Numbered from the stretch's first letter, positions 25,960 through 39,070 are shown. The stretch is 64,000 nucleotides of DNA from Deltaproteobacteria bacterium (GCA_005879535.1 VBKI01000066.1:1-64000); one strand, 5' to 3'. Numbers and translations are program-made. Notes: generated from the sequence alone by a model not told the origin.

Positions 25960-28179
25960 CTACTTCACGATCAGCGTGTACGGCGTGGGATCCTCTCGCA
26001 GCACCGAGGAGACGATGGTCGGAATCTGGAACTTCTTCCCCTGGACCTTCAGCTCGTAGCCGCCGGCGGGCACTCCTTCCATCTCGACGTCGCCGTCCGC
26101 ATCGGTCTTCCCCTTGTGCGAGACGCCGCCCTTGCCGGTCACTTCGTAGTCGACTCCCGCCAGCGGCTTGCCGTTCCCGTCGAGCAGCCGGATGAAGATC
26201 CGGGGTGGGTCGTCCTGCGCGGCATCGTAGGGATCCAGCGCCTCCGGCGGTGGGGCGTCGTCGCCGGGATCGTCGTCGAGGATGCGGATGGCGTACTTCT
26301 TGTTCTCCGGCACCTTCACCGCGATGTGCCCTTCGGCATCGGTGGTGACGGGCGGACCCACGGTTTCCCCTGTATCCGGATCGATCACCTCGACGAGCTG
26401 GTTCATCAGTGGCGTCCCGCCGACGGACCGGATCACCGTGCTGAGGAAGCACGCCGGACCGCAGAAGGCGCGGAGCGCCGGCACCTCCGCCGCGCGCCGC
26501 ACCAAGCCTGCACAGTCGGCCTCGACGTCGAGGTCCGCATAATCGAAGCCGTTCTGCTTTCCCGTCGCCTCGACCGCTGACAACTTCCACGACGCCTCTG
26601 CCCTCTCCGACGCGACCTGCGCTTCGACCTCCGCGACCGCCGCACCTCCTTCGAGCGGGAAGATGCGGAACATCAACGCCGTACCGTCCGCCGCGCCGAT
26701 CACCTCCGCGCTGAGCTTGACTGTCTCTCCCTGGAACGCCCGCCCAGGCTCGACGGAAACGACCCCGATGTGAACGACCGCCCGCGCGGCGACCTCGAGC
26801 GAAGAGGGCTCGTCCGCCTGCGCCGGCCGCTCGTCCGAGTCGTCCAAGCGCAGCGTCACCGGAGGCGGTTCGAAGACCTCGGCGTCATCGAAGAGCACCC
26901 GGACGATGAAGTTTCCCACCGGAACGTCGTTTTCCTCGAGGAAGCCGCTGGCGTCCGTCTTCCCGGTGCGCGTCTCGCCGCCGTGAAGCGTAATCTCGTA
27001 GTCCACGTTCGCGAGCGGGTCGCCGGTTTCCTCGTCGACCAGCCGGCGATGGATTCCGTCCTTGATCACCGCCGGCGTCGCTTGCTGCTGCGCTGCGGCT
27101 TGCTGCTGCGGCTGCGCTGCCTGCGGCGGCTGCGACGAGTTCCCCCACTTGTCGCGCGCGACGTAGAAGATGCAGTTGTACCCGGCCGCGTCGTAGAAGT
27201 GGTTCGCTTCCGTCACCAGGTAGTGCCCCGAATAGGCGCCGACCTTCTTGATGTTGACCAGCGCGCCGGGCCTCACCACCGGGTTTCCCTGAACCTCCAC
27301 CTCGGCGGTGATGAACTGCATCGCGCGCTTCGTCAGCGCGGCCTTGGCCACCGTATCGGCGTGCTCCTGCGTCCCCACCTGCGACTCGACCAGCGAGACC
27401 TCCGGCTTGCTGGAGGTGAACTTCGCGAGCTCGGCCCCCGGCTTCACGCCGGGCACCGCCCACAGCTCGTCGCCCGTCTGCGCCGTTCCGTTCAGCTGGC
27501 CTTTGCCGGAGACGTCCCACGCGCCCACCTCGACGGAAGCGGAAGGCTTGCGGAAGTTCGCCACCGGCAGGAACGTCTTCACCTGCTCGCCGAAGGTGAA
27601 CTCGGCGTCGTCGTTGCTCGGGATCTGCGGCCGCTCGAAGTGCAGCTCGCTCCCCTCGATGAAGAACATGTACCCTTCGAGGTCGGCCATCTGCCGCAGG
27701 AACTCGAAGTCCGTCTGGTTGGCCTGGAAGCGAAACATCTTCACCGGCGACGGAGCGCCGGCGCGGGTCTTCGGGGTCAGGCCGTAGTCCGCGGCGATCT
27801 GCTTCGCGCAATCGATCGGCGATGCGTTCGCGTAGGTCTTTGTCTTCTTCGCGCGCATCATCCGGTGCGAGCGGTCGAGCCCGCGCAGCACCAGCACCGT
27901 GGGCCCGGAGCGCTCGAGCTCCGTCCGCCAGGCGGTGACCTCGCCGTCGAAGACCTGCTTGAGCTTTCCCGCTTCGCCGAGCTCGATCTTCACTTCCTTG
28001 CAGTCGGTGAAGGTCGGCTTTCCCTGCCACTTCAGATCGGGGTCGGAGACGACGACCTCGAAGGCGCTGGCGCCCGATCGCGTCTGGAAGACCCGGATGC
28101 CGAGGACCGCGCCGGCCTCCTCGCCCTGGAGCTTGTTGCCGTCCAGATGTATGGCGAAGTCCGTCTTGAAATCGGCCAC
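25960..28179 (-). CDS. Contractile-injection-type spike protein (phage late control D/VgrG hub) with transthyretin-like tail
   Basis: This 739-aa protein starts at a GTG (28179) with GAGG about 11 nt upstream. Residues 1-340 look like the phage late-control gene D/gp27 hub shared by VgrG, Pvc8/Afp8 and phage gpD (DFEFLRQMADLEGYMFFIEG, and VVRPGALVNIKKVGAYSGHY). A Gln/Ala-rich linker (350-368) follows. I see neither a gp5-type OB fold nor a beta-helix needle. In their place come a transthyretin-like unit (375-430), an Ig-like unit (465-545) and two more transthyretin-like units (575-635 and 658-715, with GKPLAGVDYEVTGKGG). Such folds in T6SS VgrG tails can dock effectors. Confidence 0.82.
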   Translation of the reverse strand: MADFKTDFAIHLDGNKLQGEEAGAVLGIRVFQTRSGASAFEVVVSDPDLKWQGKPTFTDCKEVKIELGEAGKLKQVFDGEVTAWRTELERSGPTVLVLRGLDRSHRMMRAKKTKTYANASPIDCAKQIAADYGLTPKTRAGAPSPVKMFRFQANQTDFEFLRQMADLEGYMFFIEGSELHFERPQIPSNDDAEFTFGEQVKTFLPVANFRKPSASVEVGAWDVSGKGQLNGTAQTGDELWAVPGVKPGAELAKFTSSKPEVSLVESQVGTQEHADTVAKAALTKRAMQFITAEVEVQGNPVVRPGALVNIKKVGAYSGHYLVTEANHFYDAAGYNCIFYVARDKWGNSSQPPQAAQPQQQAAAQQQATPAVIKDGIHRRLVDEETGDPLANVDYEITLHGGETRTGKTDASGFLEENDVPVGNFIVRVLFDDAEVFEPPPVTLRLDDSDERPAQADEPSSLEVAARAVVHIGVVSVEPGRAFQGETVKLSAEVIGAADGTALMFRIFPLEGGAAVAEVEAQVASERAEASWKLSAVEATGKQNGFDYADLDVEADCAGLVRRAAEVPALRAFCGPACFLSTVIRSVGGTPLMNQLVEVIDPDTGETVGPPVTTDAEGHIAVKVPENKKYAIRILDDDPGDDAPPPEALDPYDAAQDDPPRIFIRLLDGNGKPLAGVDYEVTGKGGVSHKGKTDADGDVEMEGVPAGGYELKVQGKKFQIPTIVSSVLREDPTPYTLIVK

Positions 28180-28271
28180 CGGCGCGGAACCTCGCAGCGC
28201 ACACCTACGGTGACCGCACCTTACCTTTTCCTACGCCCGGCCGGAAGAGGGACGGCCGAGCGAGCGGAAAT

Positions 28272-30581
<2,310 letters not shown>

Positions 30582-30649
30582 GCGCGCCGCTTCCAGTCAG
30601 TTCCCCATGCGCGCGCCGCCCGGCCGGGCGAGCAGCGCTCCCGACCCAG

Positions 30650-31893
<1,244 letters not shown>

Positions 31894-31894
<1 letters not shown>

Positions 31895-33216
31895 TGCGCC
31901 CGGAGCGCATCGCCTCGGCATCGGCGCTGATCGCCAGCGCCGCGCTGCTGGCGGCGCCGTGGCGCGGGCACGTCGACGACTTCGACGCGCAGATCCACAC
32001 CGTGATCGCCAGGAACCTGGTGCGCGACCATTCCTGGTTCAACCTCCGATACCTTCCCGGATACGAGCCTGTTTTTCGCGATCACCTGCCGTTCGGGTTC
32101 TGGCCCGCGGCGGCGGCGATCCGCGTCGCGGGCGAAGGGGCGATCGATCCGCTCTACGCGCTGATGACGCTCGGCGCGATCGCCCTCTCGGGAGCGATCG
32201 CGCGCCGGATCGGCGGGGCCTGGGCCGCGGCCGCCGCGATGATGCTGCTCGGGACCTGCGAATCGATCTGGCAATACGGAGGTCGCCTCTTGCTGGACGC
32301 GCCGCTCTTTCTCTTTGCGACCGCGGCGGTTGGAACGGCGCTGGCGGATCGCTGGAGAGCGGCGGCAGTGTTGGCGGCGGTGGCGACGTTGATCAAGGGG
32401 CCGTTCGGTCTGCTGCCGCTCCTTTGCGTGGCGATCGCCCGATGGCGCGACCGACGGGGCGCGCTGGCCGTGATGGCAGCGGTCCTGCCGCTGGCGCTCT
32501 TTCTCGCCGTCGATCCCGGCGGGGGGTGGCGAAGCGGGTATCTGCACGGCCAGCTCTTCGCCTCGGCGACGGGAGCGCGGGGAGCAGGAGCCGGCGCGTG
32601 GTGGTTCCCGCTGGCGGTCGTCGGCGGGCGTTTCTGGCCCGGGTTTCCCTTCGTCGCGCTCGCCGTCTGGCAAGCGCGCCGCAAGGTCGCCCTTCGCCCG
32701 CTGCTTTGGACCTGCGCACTGATGATCGCCGCGCTCTGCCTGCCCGAGCGCAAATGGGGCAACCACACTTACGTTGCGTTCCCTTTCCTCGGAGCCATCG
32801 CAGGAGTCGCGGCAGCGAGCTTGATTGAAGGGGTGCGTGAAAAGATCCTCGCCGCGGCAACGGCGACGCTCGCGGCGGTCGCTTGCGTCGTGTCGGTGTC
32901 CGGACTCGGAGCGAGGGTCCTGCGCCCACCGTGCCCGTTCTCGACGGCGCTGGCCGGGCCCCTCGCGAAGATCCCTGCCGGTACACCGATCGCGGTCGTT
33001 TCCGGCGACCGCGATCTCGGCGCGCTGGCCATCCTCGCCGCGGAGCGCGACCTGTCTCCGTTTCTGGAATCCAGCCTGGCGACACGACCGGATCTGGCGG
33101 TCGCGGTCGTGCGGCACGGCATCGAGGTACCGTCGGCGTGGCGGGCGGTCGCAGAGGGTAGCGGATGGGTGCTCGCCGAACGGACGTTCAGCGCTCCAGA
33201 GTCACGCCGGCCATGA
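31894..33216 (+). CDS. GT39/ArnT-like membrane glycosyltransferase
   Basis: This 440-aa protein has about ten membrane helices. Near the N-terminus a loop reads HVDDFDAQIHTVIARNL, with the acidic pair typical of GT-C transferases such as ArnT/PMT that use polyprenyl-phosphate sugars. Later there are LIKGPFGLLPLLC and RKWGNHTYVAFPFL, also like this group. The ATG shares bases with the rho stop (TGATG), so translation is coupled, although the functions are unrelated. The 3' end overlaps the convergent deacetylase gene by 29 bp. Sugar and acceptor are unknown; envelope glycan or lipid A decoration is likely. Confidence 0.82.
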
Positions 33217-33889
33217 ATTGTTCCATCGAGGTCCTGCCGTTCACCGGGACCCGCCGCAGCCTGAACAGATCTGCGCTTCCATGTCTGGATCCCGCCACGG
33301 CGACGCGGTATCCGGTCGCCCGCGCTGCTCGTGCGATCCGCCCCCGCACGGAGTTGTATGGATACGCAAGCGCCTCGACGGGTCGGCGGAGCTCCTCTTC
33401 CAGGCGGAGCCTGGACGCCCGCAATTCGTCGTCCACGCGCGCGTCGGCAAGGTCGGCCAGACGCGGGTGCGTCGCGGTATGCGAACCGATCTCCATCCCC
33501 GCAGCTGCCAGCTCGCGCACGCCGTCCCAACTCAGGTAGCCGGGTTGTCCCACGAGGCCCGTGATGATGAAGAACGTCGCGTGCATCCCCCGCTTTCGCA
33601 GAGAAGGCAGAACGACCTGCAGCGCATCGGACCTGCCGTCGTCGAACGTCAGGATGACCGCGCCCTCGGGAAGCGGCGTCCGCGTCCGGCGCGACTCGAT
33701 CAGGTCGTGCAGGGAGACGGTGTGGAACCCTTTCTTGGCGAGCCAGTCGAGCTGCTGCTCGAACGCCGTCACCGGGACATTGTAGTCGTCGGCGACGTCG
33801 CCGCCGGCCGAATGGTAATTGAGGATGGGCACCTCGGGCTGGCTGCGCGCGCAGCCGAGCACCATCAGCACCAGACAGAGGCGCTTCAT
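33188..33889 (-). CDS. Polysaccharide deacetylase (NodB) lipoprotein
   Basis: This 233-aa protein starts at the ATG at 33889. A lipoprotein signal with lipobox LGC (Cys13) follows, so it is probably anchored to a membrane on the periplasmic side. The NodB fold has motif 1 TFDDG (metal-binding Asp pair), motif 2 SHTATH (two His) and motif 3 AYPYN, as expected for N-deacetylases acting on amino sugars. The ATG overlaps the stop of the LptF/G-like gene (ATGA). It may trim acetyl groups from a surface polysaccharide or peptidoglycan; the substrate cannot be read from sequence. Confidence 0.88.
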   Translation of the reverse strand: MKRLCLVLMVLGCARSQPEVPILNYHSAGGDVADDYNVPVTAFEQQLDWLAKKGFHTVSLHDLIESRRTRTPLPEGAVILTFDDGRSDALQVVLPSLRKRGMHATFFIITGLVGQPGYLSWDGVRELAAAGMEIGSHTATHPRLADLADARVDDELRASRLRLEEELRRPVEALAYPYNSVRGRIARAARATGYRVAVAGSRHGSADLFRLRRVPVNGRTSMEQFMAGVTLER

Positions 33890-35007
33890 GGGCGCTTCCC
33901 GACTCCCGTATGGACGAGTTGCCGGGTCTGCGCGAGCCCGAGCGCAAACACCACGGTATCGGGCATCAGCCCGGCGACCCAGGGGTTGAGACCGTTCTCC
34001 GCGAGCGCGACGCCGAAGCGCGAGAGCGCATAGAAGGCGATGAAGACCGCAAGGGTCACGACGTACGCGCTCCCCCGGCCGCCTCGGGTCGCGACGGCGA
34101 GGGGAACCCCGAGAAACGCGAACGCGACGCAGACGAACGGAAGCGCCCAGCGGCGCACGAGCTCCACCCGCAGGCGCCCCGCCTGCCGCAAGTCGCCGCG
34201 CCGGTCGAGGTCGACGAGCCGCTCGCGGATCATCCGGCGGCTCAGCGCCGCCTCGTTGCGAGCGAACCGGTTCTTGTGCGCCACCGAGTCCTGCACGCCG
34301 ATGAGGAAGCGACCCTCCTGGAAACGGGCCACCGTCTCGCCGTTGGGCTCGATCCGGTGAAGCTCGCCGCGGGACAACCGCAGCGCCAGCGCCTCTCCTC
34401 CGGCATCCTCGATCCGGCCGACCTCCGCGAGGGCCAGCAGCGGGGCGCCGTCGCCGACATCGTCCTCGATCAGCACCCCGTGCCACGTCGCGTATTGCCC
34501 GTTTTGCGCAGGGTCCTCGCTGGTCACGTAGATCATGAACCGCGGGAGACCGTCGTTGAAGATGCCGGGCTCGAGTCCGGACTCCAGATTGCGCTTGATC
34601 ACGTCGTTGAGCACCCGGTTGAGCTGTTGCAGCCCCCAGGGCTCCGCCCAATGCGTGAGCGCGGCGACGACCAGGGCGAGCCCGCCGCCGATGGCGAGCG
34701 GCACGCGGTAGAGGCGCAGCGGGTGCGTTCCGGCCGCGCTCAGCGCGAGGACTTCCTGATCGGCGGCCAGCCGGCCGAGACCGAGCTGCACGCCGAGCAT
34801 GAACGCGAGCGGAACCGCGGCAACGAGGAAGTGCGGAGCGAGCGCGGCGGTGACGCGGAGCAGATCCTCGACGGTCACGGCGCTGGTGAAGACCACCTCG
34901 TTGAGCTGCAGGAGCTGGAGGATGACCAGCAGCTGGAGGATGGCGAGCAGCCCGACGCCGAGAGGGATGGCGATCTCCCGGAGCAGGAGGCGGTCCAAGA
35001 GCGGCAT
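33886..35007 (-). CDS. LptF/LptG family permease
   Basis: This 373-aa inner-membrane protein belongs to the YjgP/YjgQ family, which with LptB extracts lipopolysaccharide and passes it to LptC. It has three N-terminal membrane helices (residues 10-115), a periplasmic beta-jellyroll (about 125-270) and three C-terminal helices (about 285-365). The ATG at 35007 (MPLLDRLLLREIAIPL) is the standard family N-terminus. Only one such gene is here, so its LptF or LptG partner must be elsewhere. It diverges from the O-antigen ligase gene across 29 bp. Confidence 0.88.
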   Translation of the reverse strand: MPLLDRLLLREIAIPLGVGLLAILQLLVILQLLQLNEVVFTSAVTVEDLLRVTAALAPHFLVAAVPLAFMLGVQLGLGRLAADQEVLALSAAGTHPLRLYRVPLAIGGGLALVVAALTHWAEPWGLQQLNRVLNDVIKRNLESGLEPGIFNDGLPRFMIYVTSEDPAQNGQYATWHGVLIEDDVGDGAPLLALAEVGRIEDAGGEALALRLSRGELHRIEPNGETVARFQEGRFLIGVQDSVAHKNRFARNEAALSRRMIRERLVDLDRRGDLRQAGRLRVELVRRWALPFVCVAFAFLGVPLAVATRGGRGSAYVVTLAVFIAFYALSRFGVALAENGLNPWVAGLMPDTVVFALGLAQTRQLVHTGVGKRP

Positions 35008-35036
35008 CGCCGCGCACTGTAGTATGTAAGCGAGCC

Positions 35037-36230
35037 TTGGATCGTCCGAAAACCGCCGCTGCGCTGGCGCTTGCCGGGCTCGCGGGACACGCGTTCTTCC
35101 TTCCCCTCTCCATCGCCGGTATGCAGATCGGCCTCGCGGTCGCCGCCGCCGGAGTGCTGCTTTCGCCACCGCGCCCGCTGCGCACGCCGCTCGACGTTCC
35201 GGCGCTGGTCTTCGTCGGCATTGCGATCCTCTCCGATCTGCTCGCTCCTTCCGGACCGCCAGCCTTCGCGGCCGCCACGCTCTGGAGGGCCGTGCTCGGG
35301 TTCATCGTGGTGGCACACGCCCTGCGCATCGCGCCTCCACGAACGCCTTGGCGATTGCTCGTCTGCCTGAGCGTGGGGCTTCTCTGCGCCTCGGTCGTCG
35401 GTCTCCTGCAATACCGGACCGGCTTCGACCTGGTGCATGCGCTCGGCCTTCGGTCCGCGCCGGCGCTGGTGCAGGCCCCCGGAGTGGAAGGCCGGTACGG
35501 CGCGATGGGCTTCTTCACCTCGCGGCTGACGTTCGGACACAACGTGACCCTCGTGCTCGCGACGCTCGCAGGCGCGCTCGTCAGCGGAGCGGTTCCGGCC
35601 GGATTTCGGATCGCGCTCGGGGCGACCTGTGCCCTGGGGCTCGCGGCGGTGGCCGTCACGTTCGACCGTGCCGCATACCTCGGCGTCGTCGTCGCCGTGG
35701 CGGTGCTCATCGTCCGCGGTGGGCGTCGTCGGCTGGCGGTTGCGCTCGCCGCGGCCGCGGCCCTCGGTGCGCTACATCCGGCAGTCCGCGGGCGCCTTTC
35801 GACCGCCTTCTCCGCGTCAGCGAACCCGGACCGTCTCTTCATCTGGTCGCGCGCCCTGGACGTCATCCGCGATCATCCGCTCCACGGCGTCGGATTCGCG
35901 AACTACCCGCTCGTCCTCGGACCCTATTACGACCGTGTCGATCCGCAATTCTTCATGCGGACCTGGGCACACAACCTCGAGCTGTCCACGCTCGCGGAAA
36001 TGGGTCCGCTGGGACTCGCCGCGCTTTTCTGGCTGCTGATTGCCGCCGCCCGCATGGCGCTGCGGAGCAAGAGCCCGTTCGCGCTGGGCGCGCTGGCGGC
36101 GCTGGCCGCCTGGTTCACCATCGCCCAGGTCCACGACGTGCTCTACGACACCAAGGTCATGTACGCGCTGTGGTTCTCGCTAGCGGCAGCAACGTCGCAA
36201 GAACCGCCGCCGGCCAGAGCTGCAGGATGA
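35037..36230 (+). CDS. O-antigen ligase/polymerase family membrane protein (Wzy/WaaL-like)
   Basis: This 397-aa protein starts with TTG and has about ten membrane helices. A large periplasmic loop (about residues 265-320) carries the family motif region: SRALDVIRDHPLHGVGFAN, then an HNLELSTLAEMGPLGLAAL stretch with the conserved His. It would ligate O-antigen to lipid A-core or polymerise a glycan. It faces the lptF-like gene across a 29-bp gap, so both may be controlled together. Its 3' end overlaps the convergent membrane protein gene by 74 bp. Confidence 0.82.
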   Translation: MDRPKTAAALALAGLAGHAFFLPLSIAGMQIGLAVAAAGVLLSPPRPLRTPLDVPALVFVGIAILSDLLAPSGPPAFAAATLWRAVLGFIVVAHALRIAPPRTPWRLLVCLSVGLLCASVVGLLQYRTGFDLVHALGLRSAPALVQAPGVEGRYGAMGFFTSRLTFGHNVTLVLATLAGALVSGAVPAGFRIALGATCALGLAAVAVTFDRAAYLGVVVAVAVLIVRGGRRRLAVALAAAAALGALHPAVRGRLSTAFSASANPDRLFIWSRALDVIRDHPLHGVGFANYPLVLGPYYDRVDPQFFMRTWAHNLELSTLAEMGPLGLAALFWLLIAAARMALRSKSPFALGALAALAAWFTIAQVHDVLYDTKVMYALWFSLAAATSQEPPPARAAG

Positions 36231-37482
36231 GCCGATCTACCGACATGCGGAAAATCCACTTCAGCGGATGCGGCTGCAGGAGATAGACCGCCGCGAAAGC
36301 GGCGACGGCCAGGAACATCGCGGTGCCGAGCGGCGTCGCCGGAAGCCGCCGTACCCAGATGGCGAGCACGATCACCTCGGCCACCAGGAACAGCGCGAAC
36401 GCCTGGAAAAAGACGACGCGGCGGAGCGAGTACAACAGGAGCTCTCCCCAACGCAGCGGGTCGAGCGCGTGCGCGATCAGACCGGCGGAAGTGGAGAGCC
36501 TGGCCAGATCGTTTGCAGGCGCGTAGAAAAGTTTGAAGCCGAGGAGGAGGAGGCCGGCGGGGACGGCGCCGGCGATGAATGCGAGCGTGCCGCGGGGATC
36601 CCGCGTGCGCGCCAGAACACCGAATCCGAGGCAGGCGGTGTACAGAGCTCCCTCGTTCTTCGTCCAGGCGCCGAGACCGGCGGCGAAGCCAGCCAGCAGC
36701 AGCATGCGCGGCGGCGGCCGCTCGGCGCGCGCGCAGGCGAGCACGATCAGAGCGCTTGCACAGCCCAGGTAGACGCCGAGTGGAATGTCGGACTGCTGGT
36801 TGGAAACGAAGATGGGAAAAGCCGGCACCGTGAGGATGGCCAAGGCCGCGAGAAGCCCCCAGCGCGCGCCATGGAGCCTCGTCACCGTGAGGGAAATCAC
36901 GGAAACAGCGGCGACCCCGAAAGCCACGGCGATGCCCAGCGGAACGATCTTCGTCTCGGTCCCCGCCAGCGAGAATCCCTGGGCCACTGCGCCGGGGATG
37001 AGCCAGGGATAATCCGCGTGCGCCCCGAGGAGGAGATTGGGCGAGAACGCAGCCCGCAGGTCGGGGTCGCGCACCAGGAAGCGCGCCCGCAGGTTCCAGA
37101 TCATCCAGGCGTCCCATCCGCCGTCGGGGAAGCGCCAGTCGTGCTCGATGAACGCGCCGATGGAGATGGCGCACGCGGCGAGGAAGAGCGCCCACAGCCA
37201 GGGCGGAGCAGGTTCACCGGGCGCCTCGGTCGCTCGGGGCCGTCCCCGCGAGGCGAAGAGCAGCGCCGCCCCGACGGCGACGAGAAACACGTCCTTGGCC
37301 GCGAACGAGACGCCAGTCATGCGGGCGGCGGCATACGCGGCGGACCAGGTTCCGAGGCCCAGGGCCGCCCCGATGGAGATCCGCAAGGCCCGATCGGCGC
37401 TCGTCGCCGCGCGTTCGGGAAATCCCCACGCGACGAGCCCCGCTCCCGGGAGCGCGATCGCAAGCAGCGCCAAGAGGATCAT
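36157..37482 (-). CDS. Multi-pass membrane protein, GT39-like
   Basis: This 441-aa protein has about twelve membrane helices. A periplasmic loop after the third helix group reads HDWRFPDGGWDAWMIWNLRA, with the acidic/aromatic pattern found in GT-C glycosyltransferases. I therefore call it GT39/PMT-like with moderate certainty; a polymerase or flippase is possible. Its ATG overlaps the stop of the small membrane gene upstream (ATGA), so three genes (37892, 37479, 36157) form one coupled operon with the GT2 gene first. Confidence 0.7.
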   Translation of the reverse strand: MILLALLAIALPGAGLVAWGFPERAATSADRALRISIGAALGLGTWSAAYAAARMTGVSFAAKDVFLVAVGAALLFASRGRPRATEAPGEPAPPWLWALFLAACAISIGAFIEHDWRFPDGGWDAWMIWNLRARFLVRDPDLRAAFSPNLLLGAHADYPWLIPGAVAQGFSLAGTETKIVPLGIAVAFGVAAVSVISLTVTRLHGARWGLLAALAILTVPAFPIFVSNQQSDIPLGVYLGCASALIVLACARAERPPPRMLLLAGFAAGLGAWTKNEGALYTACLGFGVLARTRDPRGTLAFIAGAVPAGLLLLGFKLFYAPANDLARLSTSAGLIAHALDPLRWGELLLYSLRRVVFFQAFALFLVAEVIVLAIWVRRLPATPLGTAMFLAVAAFAAVYLLQPHPLKWIFRMSVDRLILQLWPAAVLATLLPLARTTART

Positions 37483-37895
37483 GGCGGCCGCAACACCGCC
37501 GTGCCTGGCCGCGGTTCGGCGACGAGGACCAGCCGCTTGCGGCGAAGCAGCTCCGGCAGGTTCGCCGGATCCGCCAGGTTCGCGACGATGAAAGGCGCCC
37601 GATCGTCGTCGTATCTCAGGATCAGGGGCGCGAGCGCGTACTGCGCCCGCTCGAACATGCCGTTCCCGACCGGCGAATCGTCGAACCCCGCCGGCCAGGG
37701 GAGCATGGGCAGGTCGCAGACGTAGCCCACTTCCCCGGTGGGCGGCAGGAGCGCCTTGACGGGAGCGTAGCGCGCGTCGATGCGCTCGCGGCGGACGTCA
37801 TGGAGCGGCTCGGAGACGAAGTGGAACCATGCCGACCGCAGCAGGCCCACCACCGCCAGGACCGCCACGACGGCGGTGATCCGTTCGCGCGTCAC
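37479..37895 (-). CDS. Small membrane-anchored hypothetical protein
   Basis: This 138-aa protein starts at a GTG at 37895, whose bases overlap the TGA of the GT2 gene; its own stop overlaps the next ATG. One membrane helix lies at about residues 6-22. The rest is probably periplasmic, with a Cys and two DxP motifs ([14 protein letters not shown]). I do not recognise a family. Strict coupling on both sides suggests it acts with the neighbouring glycosyltransferases. Confidence 0.65.
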   Translation of the reverse strand: MTRERITAVVAVLAVVGLLRSAWFHFVSEPLHDVRRERIDARYAPVKALLPPTGEVGYVCDLPMLPWPAGFDDSPVGNGMFERAQYALAPLILRYDDDRAPFIVANLADPANLPELLRRKRLVLVAEPRPGTAVLRPP

Positions 37896-38665
37896 GGCTC
37901 CGCGGACGCGCGCTCGCGAAGGGCGGCCTTGCGCTCGGAAGGAGCGACGAGGCCGTATCGCAAGATGCAGTACACGGCGCGGAAGGCGTCCTTGAGGCCG
38001 ATCTTCTTCCCCTCTTTCACCGACCGCGGCCGGTAGGAGATGGGCCGTTCGACGAGGCGGAGCGCAGCGCGCCGCCTGTGATGGGCGAGAAGCGCGGTCA
38101 CCTCCGGCTCGAACCCGAATCGCTCCTCGCGCAGGGGAAGTTTCTTGATCACGTCGGCGCGGATGACCTTGTAGCAGGTCTCCATGTCCGTGAGCCGGAA
38201 CCCGGTCACGAGGTTGCTCGCGGCGGTGAGCAGCCGGTTGGCGAGCGTGTGCCAGAAGGGAAATCCCGTCCGGCCGCGCAGGAAGCGCGACCCGTACACC
38301 ACGTCTGCCTCGCCCTGCCGGATGGGTTCGATCAGCCCCGGCAGCTCCATCGGGTCGTATTCGAGATCGGCGTCCTGGACCACCACCACGTCGCCGCTCG
38401 CCTCGGCGAAGCCGCGGTGCAACGCGGCGCCCTTTCCGCGGTTCACCGGCTGGTGGAAGATCCTGATGTCGGTGCGGCCGCGCGCCCCGGCGAGAACGGT
38501 GCGGGGATCCCGCTCGACCTCGTCCAGGAGGTGCCTGGTCCCGTCGCGGCTGGCGTCGTTGACGATCACCAGCTCCTTGTCGACCGGCACGGCGGCGACG
38601 CGGCGGAGGACGTCGAGGACGTGACCTTCCTCGTTGTAGACGGGAATGACGATCGACAGCTTCAC
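37892..38665 (-). CDS. Family 2 glycosyltransferase (polyprenyl-phosphate sugar synthase-like)
   Basis: This 257-aa GT-A enzyme resembles dolichol/undecaprenyl-phosphate mannose or glucose synthases. The N-terminus [13 protein letters not shown], the nucleotide-binding [12 protein letters not shown] and the metal-binding [12 protein letters not shown] are clear. [13 protein letters not shown] and [16 protein letters not shown] further on are typical of the family. I prefer the GTG at 38665, since the family starts at this strand; an ATG at 38704 would add 13 unrelated residues. It probably makes the lipid-linked sugar donor for the GT-C transferases encoded nearby. Confidence 0.88.
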   Translation of the reverse strand: MKLSIVIPVYNEEGHVLDVLRRVAAVPVDKELVIVNDASRDGTRHLLDEVERDPRTVLAGARGRTDIRIFHQPVNRGKGAALHRGFAEASGDVVVVQDADLEYDPMELPGLIEPIRQGEADVVYGSRFLRGRTGFPFWHTLANRLLTAASNLVTGFRLTDMETCYKVIRADVIKKLPLREERFGFEPEVTALLAHHRRRAALRLVERPISYRPRSVKEGKKIGLKDAFRAVYCILRYGLVAPSERKAALRERASAEP

Positions 38666-38708
38666 GGCAGCGGTACGCTCGTCCGGAGGGCGGGGCGGTG
38701 TCAACGGG

Positions 38709-38737
38709 TTGATTTCGCCCGATCGATCCGCTATTCA
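38709..38737 (+). promoter_or_regulatory. Possible rpmE promoter
   Basis: TTGATT (38709-38714), 17 bp, TATTCA (38732-38737). The match is modest, but it is the only candidate before rpmE and would start transcription about 18 nt upstream of its ATG. Confidence 0.35.
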
Positions 38738-38761
38738 CTCGCACCCTTTTCGAGAGAGCAC

Positions 38762-39070
38762 ATGCGCGAGAACATCCACCCTGCCTACCCGACCGCCAAG
38801 GTGCACTGCGCGTGCGGCGCGACCTGGGAGACGCGGTCGACGCACGGCGACCTGCACCTCGACATCTGCAGCAATTGCCACCCGTTCTTCACCGGGAAGC
38901 AGAAGCTGATCGACACGCAGGGGCGCATCGACCGCTTCAAGAAGAAGTACGCCAACGCTCCGGCCACGCCTCCGAAGAAGAAGGCCGCGGCAAAGAAGGA
39001 AGCCGCCGCCGCGAAGAAGGAAGCCGCCGCCAAGCCCAAGAAGGCCAAGAAGGAAGCCGCCAAGGCTTAG
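38762..39070 (+). CDS. rpmE: 50S ribosomal protein L31 (zinc form) with Ala/Lys tail
   Basis: L31 joins the 50S subunit and bridges to the 30S head. The N-terminal 70 residues are a normal zinc-type L31: [20 protein letters not shown], then [19 protein letters not shown], with Cys residues for zinc. After residue 70 the protein continues for about 32 residues with repeated AAAKKEA units, making 102 aa instead of the usual 65-75. GAGAGAG precedes the ATG. The stop codon TAG overlaps the target site of a small inverted-repeat element, so the gene now ends exactly at the insertion. Confidence 0.95.
   Translation: MRENIHPAYPTAKVHCACGATWETRSTHGDLHLDICSNCHPFFTGKQKLIDTQGRIDRFKKKYANAPATPPKKKAAAKKEAAAAKKEAAAKPKKAKKEAAKA

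Noticed and set aside
25960-28179. Calling the spike gene a standard T6SS VgrG
   Set aside because: The hub is recognisable, but OB fold, beta-helix needle and other T6SS genes are not visible, so a broader contractile-injection label is safer.
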